Source of the DNA: Agapetus fuscipes
Lineage: Eukaryota; Arthropoda; Insecta; Trichoptera; Glossosomatidae
DNA length: 64,000 nucleotides
Reading direction: 5' to 3'
Assembly: GCA_951799405.1 (NCBI GenBank)
Contig: OX637353.1
Location: 7,936,001-8,000,000, forward strand
Position numbers and translations under genes: made by a program
Notes under the pieces: generated by a model
Told to the model about the DNA's origin: nothing
Databases searched by the model: none
The model's input: the letters and a program-made list of their open reading frames with translations, nothing else
Part shown: piece after piece, positions 22,401 through 34,400 of the stretch
Layout of the letters: each line of letters opens with the position of its first letter
How positions within the stretch are numbered: the stretch's first letter is position 1

Positions 22401-25400
22401 ACAGCGCTCACCAAATAAATCTTCCTAATATTATTTATTATAACATAAGTGTGAAGCAGGAAAACATTGGAAAGATATAATATCCCTTTGAATAAAAGTG
22501 TATCTTAAATGGTGGTAGGCAGTGATAAGCTAAGAGGTATAATTCACAAGGAAATATTTATGTCAGTGGTGATATGAAAATGTGTATGTAAGCACACTGG
22601 TGTACAGCGTACATAATCAAGGTACATTAGCTGTTCAGTTATGTGTTAGATAATTCAATACCCATTACCATTACTTAATAATGCATGAGTTTGTTACATC
22701 AGGGGAATGAGCAGGAGGTGTTTCCCCTGTATGGTATTGAAGTGGCATTCTAAAACTAGATGAAAGATGAATCACACCTAAAGAGCCCCCTGCAAGATCG
22801 GTTGTCACTATTAAAAGCTCTGATTCAACTCAAGCATGATACAGTAGCTGTAAAGCTAGATTTTTATTTCAGTTTAAGAGTTTTTGTATTGACATTGCGA
22901 AGATTCATTTTAAAAGATAAAATAAAAACAATTTTATATTCGATTAAGGTGAGTGTATTATAATTCCACCACCGGTTTTGTGAACGATCCATTCGCATCG
23001 TCAATACAATACAATCAATACAATTCATTTTAAATATAATAATGTACAAATTAAACAAAGCTTTTCTTCACAAGTTGATTTATTTCTCGAGCGCTTTCGA
23101 TGTTTTCTCACCACTATTAAGTTGTATCACCTGTATCATTTGTTCTCTTGATAATAGTGTGAAAGCATCGAAAGCGCTTGAGAAATAAATCAACTCGTGA
23201 GGAAAAACTTTGTTTAATTTTTACATTATTTTTATTTCATTTATCCTTCCATGGCCAGCTGTGTAAAACGTAGTAAAGTAATTTCAAATTATCAAGGTTA
23301 ACCAATTTTTCCTTGACAAAAAAATAAATAAAAATAATAATGTAAGTAAGTGGATATAGCTCCTTTGGAAATAGGTGACTCATTAATGTAAGTAAGTGGA
23401 TATAGCTCCTTTGGAAATAGGTGACTCATATGACAAAATTTTTGAACACAAGTATTAAGTGCCTGTTAAATATTGTACAAGTTTGTTACCTTGGGGGGAT
23501 GAGAAGGGGGGACAGGCATCTGGGGGCCATTCTAGGGCTTTGTGGCGGCTCCGTAAGGGACGCCAGGGATCCTGAGCCATGAGGGGACCCCACCAGAGGG
23601 GGCGCGGCGGGGGACACGGCTCGGGCATCTAGAGAGGCTGCACGCAGAGGGGACAAAGAGCGAGGACCACTGCCTGCAGCGAGAGGGGGACACGAAGCGA
23701 GGGGGCCTTCTCCAACGCAGCGACCATCTGGGGCAAAGGCTCGGATCTGAGGGGATGAACCACGGTGACCACCCGGCTGGAAAACAAATAACCAACAAAT
23801 GATTCAGGAAGATCATTGAAATTTGGCAAAACATGTTGTTGTTGTACTTATATAAAGGATTGAACAAGCACAACCATAATATTATATAAGTGCCACTGGT
23901 CAAATACAAAATTCAGCAAACCCTTCCATCACATATTATATTTACATGTGAGTAGATACATACTTTTAGGATGTTATTCTCACACAGCAAAGCCATGGCA
24001 CATCCGCAGCCTACAGAAAATTTTCCAAACTAAAAATCGATGATCTATGGATATATATAAATATATATATATTTTTTAAATAAATTTGTGGAAAGGAATG
24101 CAATCCACCAACCTATTTTGCCCGGCCAGTTGTCTTCATTCGAAAGCAGAAGCTTGTGTGCATGCAACGGCATCTGTTGAACCAGGGTCGAAGTTATCGT
24201 CGCGGGATTCGAACCAGCGTTATCCGGTTCCAAATAACCTGTCTTGATACCCGCGGCCATAACACCGACATATCAGCTATGGATCAATATTTTTGAGAAT
24301 AGCACTGTTAGAAAGCTACTGTGTAGGTATGTAATATGTATGCATTGTTTTTCAGAAATAGCTTTACTTTTTATTTGATGTCTACTTTCAACTTCATTTT
24401 CAGAGAGAAAATAAAGATCTCAATATTGACATTAACTGGTTCACAAATGCTACTTTCAATATCATTTTTAGTCTAACTGGAATAAGTTTGATCTAATTTT
24501 TTTGAGTAGCCCTGTATTAGGAAGTATTATTTAACTGGGAAATTTCAATGGAATAGAAAATTTCTCAGGTAGATCATAAGCAATAAATGAGAGGTTAACC
24601 AACCCAAAGGAAAACTTCATAGACTGAATTCTGAGATGTCTGTTTTCATCATTTGAAAGTTCCTGTTTTGTAATAATTAAGAATACTTAGAAAATGAAGG
24701 CCTATTGTTTGTATTATTATTCATACATACCAACTTTGAACTACTATAATAATACCTTGATGATGTTCCTTGACTTATAGGTTGGTATGCGGCTGACCAC
24801 CCATACTGTAAAAAATGGTTCACTTTGCCAATGTCACCCCTGTTTCAGGGAAGGACGGCAAGAGTTGCAGGGCTTATGTTCATTTGAGATTGGGTTTTTA
24901 TATTGTAGGTCCACATGCGGCATGTGTTAGCGCGAAATTATACATGTCTGCTTGTGGGAATGCATTTGATATAAATCTTAAATAATATATATCTTTGCAG
25001 CTTAGATTAGATTAGATGATCAGGTAGGTGCAGTCTATTCTATAATGTATTAAAAAAACGTTAATACATCTAAGTAAGCTGTATATCATCAGGTCCGTAT
25101 TAAAGGTGGTTCGAGCAATGCAATTACTGTACTAGTGCCCTTGAATTATTTTGGATTCTTATCCAATAAATCATATAAGTATACATGGATCTTTTGTTTT
25201 GTACCTACTCCACACAACTCTATTCCAGGCACATCAATGCATCCATTTTCTTCCAATATTGTTCTCACACTTTTTCTATCTGTTCTTCAAGAATTCTTCT
25301 GGCTCAGCCAATGCAGTTAGCTGGTTTTTACTGATCACATTGACTTCTTATCAACCACGAGCACTCCTTCACAATAGCATATTTACAAACAGTGTTTCCG

Positions 25401-28400
25401 CTGCCCTTTTTATTCACCTATTCATTATTTTTATCATTAAGTTTGAATATAAAGGAGTAGAAACTAATGGTATTAATACACACTATGGGGTACAGGTATC
25501 CTCAGTCCTGTCACACAGCAGCGGTGCAGTCATACAAAACATGTTCTTACCTGTGGAATCCTATGTTTTCTTGCTTTCTCTATTTTGTTTTTCAACACCC
25601 AGTAATGCCACAATGTCTTTTACGTATAAAAATTGACATATTTACCGATCAAAATATTTATAATGCGTGCGCACAAATTTTGTGCAGGCTTAAGTTTCAA
25701 AGCTTTCAACTTTCTGGAAAGATTTAATTGATTCACCCGAGTTTTTTTGTTTGAAACATAATGACACTGTAAAAATCTTTGTTCTCTTTCTAACTAAGGA
25801 TGATTTGCTATTAAGTAAGTTGAAACAGATATGGCGGTAGTCACCATTGCTATGTGAATGCTTATGTTTTGCTAAGGAAAAATTTCTAGTAAGTATCAAA
25901 ATAGTAGTAATCTATTTCGATACTTACTAGGAATTTTTCCTTAGCAAAACTTAAGCATTCACATGGCAATGGTGAATACCGCCAATAGTGTCTACTTTCA
26001 TCACAATAGTTTTTAGTAGGTATGCAGATTTGCTGGGTAAACTGTTGACCCTTAAACAATGCTTGTTATAATTACTCCTTAGCTAGTAACAAGAGAAGTT
26101 CCTTAATTCTATGACATTCAGGCAGGTATGCACAGACTTGAGTTACCTGAAACATCTTCTTCAACTTATTATGTTCTCATCCTTTATTGGGCCACACACA
26201 CGCTGGAAATTTTTCCTTTTTAAGATGTTCTGATTAGTCTACAATGATGAATGTGTATACTCACAGTTCTGCTTGTACTGCTCTCTAGACTGCTCTGTGA
26301 TGAGATGGAAGGTGTGCGAGCGAGACGGGCCGCAGTCTGCCTTGGTACTCCTCCCTCTGCTCCTGGCTGGACGCCCACTGATTCCTTGGATACATTGAAC
26401 TCCTGCAAGAAGAAAACAGACAGACTTGAATATTGTTATGATTTAACTAGGGGTTCTTTTAATTAAATTGTATTTTTATACATTTTTTTTTTATTCTTTA
26501 AATAGTACATACATACATTATAGTAAATACATATGACCTAATTATTTACATTTAATATAGGTATTATATATTTTCTGTTACATATCTTCTCAATTTACTC
26601 TTGAATAATTGTTTAAACTAAATTTATTTCACAAGTTTTATTTTTCACAATATAGGTTACAATGTAATGTTCACTCTTCACTCTCTGTGTACAGGTCTTT
26701 GCGTAACAATGGTCAAAGCCACCTGTCTAGTCCGTCCCACAGAATCTTTGCTCGTATTTATATGTGCGGCAGAGACGATTCTTGCACGTTAGAGAACATG
26801 GTAGGTATATGGTACTAGAGCATTATTCCACACTATACCAGAGACGTCACATACACCAACCAGCTTGCCTAGGCTCTCGTAGAAACGGATCCATAGTTCG
26901 TAACAATATGGTGATGTATAGACTGAAGTTGCAAGGAAAGTAATTGAGTCGGAATAGAATAGTTTCATATTTTTCTCAACTGGCAAACAATGGAATAGAG
27001 TCCTTTATTGAAGTATTTTTACTCGCAACCCGGTCTGATGACTTCACAATTTAAGTTTGGCTACATCATTTGTGTCGACTCCATTGATTACTGAAGAAGG
27101 TGTACCGTAAAGAGCTGTTACTAAAAAAAGGAAAATGTGTTGTAATAAGTTGTACTACATGAAGTTGTGGGTAAGAAGTTGTACTATAAGATGCTGTTAA
27201 TGACAGTTCGCTGCCTTAGTTCTTGTTTATCGTATACGCCATTGAGAAAATTTTACATGAGCAATGTTTGCATGTGTACTGGACCAATGTGTCTTATGAA
27301 AACCAGAAATTTATTTTAAAAATATTTCAAAAAAACTCTCACATTATCGAATTTTACGGTTTTTCTTAGCTCAGATTGTGTAGAATTTGATTCATAAGGC
27401 AACTGCATGAAAAAGTAATATTTGACAAGATTGGCGTATACGGTAAACAAGAACTGGGGGAGCGAGTTGTAGGTAGGTACTGTAAGAAATTGTTACATTA
27501 CAAGGTCTTGTGTTATGGCCGAGGGAGTCAAGTGGCTGATCTTTCTAGCGTATTTGGAATGGAATAACGCTGGTTCGATCCTCGCTTGGGTCATTTGACC
27601 ATAAATTTCATCCTGGTTCAACAGATGCCATTGGGTAATTATTAATTAATTAATTAATTGGGTGATTTTGAGGAAATTAATTAAAATATATAATAACGAA
27701 TTATTAATTGATGATATTAATACATGTTTCTGGCCAGGCAGAATAGGTTGGTGAATTGCATTCCTCTTCACTAATGGTTTAAAAAAAAAAGTTGGAAACC
27801 TTGTAAAAATTGCACGTAGTGTAAGAAGATTCGCTTAGATAAGTTGTATGAAAAAAAGTATCATTGGAAGAAGTTAATTGAAAAAAGGTTTAGGGTTTCA
27901 AAAGCTCACATAAGCATGTTCTTTTGAAGGTATTTATACTTTTCGACTAAAAAATCAGTTTAAGATTAATGTTTACTTGCATAAGATGTCAGGACTGATA
28001 TAAATGTACCTACTTACCTATTTACCCATTTTTTTATTATAATCTGATTTTTAAATAAAAATAATAACAAGTCTGAAAATTCGTGGTAAAAAAAAACAAC
28101 AGGATTTAAGAAAAAAATTAAACAATGGCAAAACATGTTTTCATGATGGAGAATAATGTTTTTCTTTAAGAAAATACCTTCGAATTTTTCTAAGAAAATA
28201 AAAACACAAAAATAATTAAATGGATAATGGAGAATACAATACGCAGAAAATTCAACAATTTAAAACATCTAGGGAGGCTGAATCTAAAAAAAACACAATA
28301 TTTTCTTGGTGTAGATATTCATTATTTATAATTTAACTTTTCGAAAATTAAATGATATTTTTAAGCTTTTGGGCTTGAAAACTACTATTTTTAATTAAAA

Positions 28401-31400
28401 ATTAAAGGCGTTAGTTATTAGACTACGATGTCATAAAAATCTTCATTTTAGTAATTAATTTTAACTAGAATTAGATCGTTTAACGTGTTAACAAATTTAA
28501 AAAATAGTTCATCTTTGCTCACCGCACTATGGTGTCTCTTAAAAAGTTTGTTATATATGTTATATTTCTTACTTACCAATTAAATGTAGATAATAAAATA
28601 AAATGATAACGAAAATTACGGTTCGTGTTTTTTTAAATATTTTTAATTAATTTAAATTTTAAAACTCAACACAGATTTACGTTGTAGAAATACGAGTAGC
28701 TTAAAAAAACACAGAATAAAATTGTAGTACCGTGATTTAAAAATAAGATGAAACAAACGAGTAGCGAGTAAAATGTCTTCAAATTAGTAATTATAATTAA
28801 CAGGGAGACAAATTTAACGCGAGTAGAATTAGCGCTAGCAACATGGCGGACGGTGTTTCATTACACCAGAGCTTCCCAAAAAGTGTTGCCTCGCAGACGC
28901 GTTTCAGTTTTTTTCCCATATTATCTGTATTGTGATTCTAATTTATTAAAATTTCATTTATTGTAGCATTTTTCACCTAATCCCTTAGTCCTTTTGATGG
29001 ATCAGTTGGTAGAGTGCTTGCATTCCATGCCGAGAACCCGGGTTCGAATCCCACCGAAATGATATTCTGTTTCAGTGTTTATTTCAAAATCTAAAATAAA
29101 AATACCAGCAAGGTTTACTCAGCATTCACAAGAAATGAGTACCAGTACCCTCGGGAGCTGGGAAACTCCCACTTCAACTGAAGTGGTTGGCGTAAGGGCG
29201 GCCCCCTTACCTGTAAAAATAAATAGATTCACTCGCCACATGCGACACCTCTTCCGGAGAGAACGCGGCAAGGAGTTACACTATGTGTGTAACTCAGTTG
29301 CGGTTTTTTTTACTCAGAAAACTTTTTTTCTGTATTTTTTACCTTGGATATCTTTGTTCATGTTTCCTCTATTTAACCGCTTTCAAAGTTCTCTTCTTCT
29401 TATAGCTTTAAGAGAGGCCCATTATTTCCATCACCTAATTTGACTGATGTGTGTGTGAGAACATAAAACCCGTGAATTGGGTGTGATTCACACTTAGCCC
29501 ATCACCATTCACACGAGCCATCCTGGAGAAATCATCATTTATTTTAAGCAAGCTTGTCTTTTCCTTTCAGTATAATATTGCTATGCGCTGATTAAAAAGC
29601 CATAGTCCCCCATCTACATACATTTTATGGACTTTCCATTTTTGTATTATTTATAGACCCCACCATTTCAACGTCGCGTCGTCCCGTTGAACCTACTTTA
29701 ATACACACTTTTAAAAATCAAGTGAAAGAAAGTTGCATATCTCAAGTTGTGATTCACAGAAAAGCAATAACTAAATGCCTAATCTTAATATTTATTTTAC
29801 ATCAGTTTGGCTTTTTCATTCAGTGTTAATACGCTAAGTAGGCCCTAGATTTTTTCTATGTTTCATCAAATAAATTTCTTATACATACATATGACCGGTC
29901 CATAGTTCAGGTGGTAACACTTCGGACTCGTAACTGGAAGGTCGTGGGTTCGAATCCCGGCGGAGCACAAAAAAATACCATTTATATTTTCAATTTGCTC
30001 TTCGCTGGGTTGAAAAATTCATAAACCTTTACCAAAGACCGGTCATCAAAAGGTCCATCCAGCCTTACAACAACTGGGTCTTGCTTGAGAATTGGCGCTT
30101 TCTACAGCGACGAACAAGCTCGCAGAGGGCTCTTGAGGTGTGATACACACAAAAACAGCGCTCACCAAATAAATCAGGCAATTTTTTTTTTTTTTTTAAT
30201 ATGAAGGATTATCTATTTTTTATAGACCCCGCATTCAGCATAATATAAGAATCCCCCCCTTGTACTTTTGCATCTACAGTTTGGGAATCACTGCGTTACA
30301 TGATGTCAAAACAAGCTATACCTACTCGTATTTTCGCCAAAACACAGAGTAACAAGACTCCGCCGGGCTAAAGACAAGCCGAGGAGGACAAAGTAAAGGC
30401 AAACAGAGGTAATCACCCGAGCCTTGCTAGGCTTACAGCAGCTTTCTCACTCGCGTAAACATGACGGGGAGATTTGCACAATTTTTCTTCTGTACCACCT
30501 ACGTTGACAAGGAAAATTCCTCTTTGAGCTTAGACTGAAATGTTAGATTCATTTTGAAGTTACGAGTAGCTTTTTAAAAATATAAATATTAACAGAATAA
30601 AATATATGTAATGTATTAAACGAGGAGCAAAAGCTTTGTGTTTTTTCGTTTATAAAACTTTAAAAAAAAATACTTCTTTTTAATGAGTGTGATCACAATC
30701 AAAGTATTGTACTCTTGACTTATAGGTCGGTATGAGGCTGAGCACCCATATACTGTAAAAAATAGTTCACTTTGCAAATGTCACCCCTGTTTCAGGGATG
30801 GTCGGCAAGAGTTGCAGGGCTTATGTTCATTTGAGATTGGGTTTAATATTGTAGGTTCACATAACTTACTTATACGTGTCTGCTTGTGGGAATGCATTTA
30901 ATATAAATCTTAAACGTAATAATATATCTTTGCATTTTAGATTAAAGATTATAGTACCTGATGGTATTCTTTGAGTGATCGTTTAAAAACTTCACATTAT
31001 AGTCTGAACGATACAAATGTTTTTGGTCAAAGTTTCACACATTTCTTTCAGTTTTTTTTTTCAGAACTCTCCTATGAGCGTTGTTCTAACCATTGTTTAT
31101 CTAACGACATTGTTGGATAGTCAGGCTTTAGCAGCTTACAAACAACAGGTAGATGATATAAGCACGAGTAAGTATACAGACTACGAGCACTCCTACACAA
31201 TAGCATATTTACAAACAGTGTTCCCTCTAACCTACATACTCATTATTTTTATGCTGGAAAAACTGTTGACCCGTAAACATTGCTTGTAAGAATGTACTCC
31301 TTAGCTAGTAACAAAAGAAACTCGCTAATCCTACTATGTTCAGGCACGTCTACACAGACCTTTAGTTCTTGAGAAATGTGCGTTTTGTTATTTATGAAAG

Positions 31401-34400
31401 TTTCGTCATTTTGAACGTTATCCATGACTTCCTTACAGTCGATAAGACACATGTAGTTAATAGAAAACGTCAACTGTTCTAGCATCAGTACCCTTAGTAC
31501 GAGTTGCAAAACTTGAGAATAGTAAAGTTTACGGAAAATATTACAGAGCGATTTCCCCCAAAATCTGCCGTTTTTGTTTCTTACACTTTATGGTCTTAGC
31601 AAAAGAGTTACAGTGATGAAGAAAATCAAGTTCAAACAAACAAAAACGGCAGATTTTGGGGAAAATCACTCTTTAACACTTTCCGTAAACTTTAATTTTC
31701 TCAAGTTTTGCAACTCGTACTAAGGGTAGAGAAGGGAGCATAGCTACGAAGAAGTTACTCAATGGGGTACAAAAACTTAAGCCAGAAGACAGAAAAAAAC
31801 TGTGGGCCACAGTTTTTTACTTAAAAGTCGTAACGAACAATACAAAGCATCTATTAAGACACTATTTGAAGAAAAAAATCCTTCGTCTCTTCAAAAAGTG
31901 GCAATTTGGTAAGAAAAATATTCGATTGAATATTAAAGTCTAATAACAAAAATATGCGCATGATGAATACATAGAAAGGTTTTAAGAACCATGATTTAAC
32001 TAGGTTTTCCCGTCTAAATTTCCTGAAAGCAAAATAAATTGTCATCTTATCTACCCTCAAAATCAGGTGCAATCCAGAAACAAAAAAAATAGCCCCTGAA
32101 TTTACAAGCCCATACAAGATGTATGAACGTCTGGACAATGTATGCTCATGGTTGAAATTCGCCTGAATATCGTTGAGTTAAGATGTTTCAGACTAACAAT
32201 ATTCATCCTTTTTTAGATTCACAGAAAACGCGAAGATGTTTTCGCTATGAAATATTTTAGATGATGTTAGCCGGAAGGCAGGTCGAACATTATGTAAATT
32301 GTCGAACAAAACATGAATATTCAAGGTAAATAAAAATGAAAATAGAATGTTGCGAAAATAAACAATATCGAAAGGAAAAATATTTCTAGAAAATTTGGTA
32401 CATTATGAATTCCTAATTTTGACAAAACAGCCACTGACATAATCACAAACAGCTTGCATTAAAATCAAAATGTTGACTAACAGAAGCCTGAAATTTAAGT
32501 TGCTTCATGGTGAGATACTGCATCTTTCCAGTTGTACTCTATGGCATGGAAAGGTGGACACTAACACAGTGCTTCGAGAATACAAACACAGACTTTGAAA
32601 TGTGGATTTACAGTCGTATGCTAAAAAATCTTGGATGGATATAGTCACATATGCTGAGGTTATTTCCTTTTCGAATACCAGAGCCGAAATCCAGAAGCGC
32701 TATCTGCTAAATTCCTTACGACCTTAAGGCGACGAGATAGCGATTCGTGCCCAAAAATAAGGTATACTGTATACTTGTTATCTATGGAGCTCTTTCGCAA
32801 GCCCTAGCAAGCTCCGACTTGGGAAGATTACCTAAGTGAAGGAAATTTAGCAGAATAGCGCTTCTGATCCGTCAAAAGACAAAAATTGATTATTTCGGTC
32901 ACATAATGAGAAATGAGAAGTATTTACTCCTGCATCTCATCATACAGTGGCGAATCAAGGGACGACGAGCTCCAGGTCGAAGAAGAACATCTTGGTTGGA
33001 GATCTAAGACAGTGGTTTATCAGAAGTACATGATCCCTTTTTCGTGCAGTAGTATCAAAGGGGCTATGAGGGCCAAGCGCCTTTACCAATCATTGTGTCG
33101 AAAAAGAGGATCTTATTTTCACTGTCTGGCCATAACAATTCCTATAATTTTTTGACAAGCCTTTTTGTACTTTATATTAGTGAGTTGCCTAAGAAAATCC
33201 TTCCCTATTATAAAATAATATATGTGAAAAGAAAACTGTAATGAATTGTATGAAAATAAGTCACAGAAAAATATGTGAAAATATTTAAAAATATTTTTCG
33301 GGGCAGTTTAACTGCAATTTAATTGAATTTTTCTAATCATTTAACAAAGGAAGAAGGTACATAATAGGTTACTCGTTTATTTCAAAAGTCCAAAAACTTC
33401 CTTAAAAAAATTATATGATTTTTTATGGCCAGACAGCGAAAATCACATCCTCCCTTTCGACTCAATGTCGGTAAAGGCGCGATCGACAGTCTTCAACGGA
33501 GAGACACAAGTAAAATAAAAAGAAGCACTTACATCTCCCAGACTATCAGTGGAACTGGTGGCAGGTCCACTTGATGCTGAGCAGGATCTCTCTCTGGCAG
33601 CCCGTGCCCAGCTCTCCAAGCGTCTGTGGGCCACCCAGCACCCAGCTGGGCCCAGACCACTCATGGTCTCACAGGAATATTACAAGGTCCTCATTCACGA
33701 TAGATCCAAGAGTCTTATATCACTAGTTTAACGTAGTCACGATAAGGTTAGGATTTAAACCATTTACACTTTGATTATTTACAATTATTGTTTAACGTAT
33801 GAACGAGCTGAAATATTGGATGGTGCACTTGATAATAAGAAGGTTCATTTTAATACTCATATAATGATGTTAATTTTGATTAAATAAACAATAAAATGTT
33901 GACATTGGATTCATAATTATAAAGTAACTGACTTCAAAAGAGTGGAAAAGCAGGTTGTAAGCCCGATTCCATGTACAGAGAGGATAGTGGAGTGGAGACC
34001 TCTTGGGCAAAAGGACAAAAGAAGTAAAGGAAGGTCTCTAATAAGATGTAAGAAGACATAAAAAGCGTTGTTGGTTACTGGATGCAGAAAGTCCAGGATA
34101 GAATTGTCTGGAGAGATATAGGCGAGGCCTATTTCCAATAGTCGACGAGAAAAGCTGACCAAGAAAGTTACTGCCTCCTAAAGTAAATTAATATTAGTTT
34201 CCGTAACAATTATTTTAAGTACTTATATCTAATATCGTTCCTTGACTATAGGTCCGTATGTGATTGACCTCCCATGCTGTAAAAACTAGGTCCACTTTTG
34301 CCAATGTTACCCCGTTTCAGAGAAATGTGGCAGGAGTTGCTAAGTTTATGTACTTGTGAGGTTTGGTTTATTTTCCATATAGATACAAATCCAGCATGTG

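Larger units (their letters stand above)
28867..30293. mobile_element. hAT-like non-autonomous element with two nested SINEs
   Basis: Left end CAGAGCTTCCCAAAAAG and right end CAGTTTGGGAATCACTG are inverted, of the CAGNG-TTCCCAA type common in hAT elements. The 8-bp flanks CATTACAC and CGTTACAT agree at 6 of 8 positions. SINE A (28993-29308) and SINE B (29893-30178) sit inside. No transposase seen. Confidence 0.6.

Noticed and set aside
23532..23909. 125-codon minus frame over the linker exon
   Set aside because: Shadow frame: splice phases on both sides select the frame starting [10 protein letters not shown].
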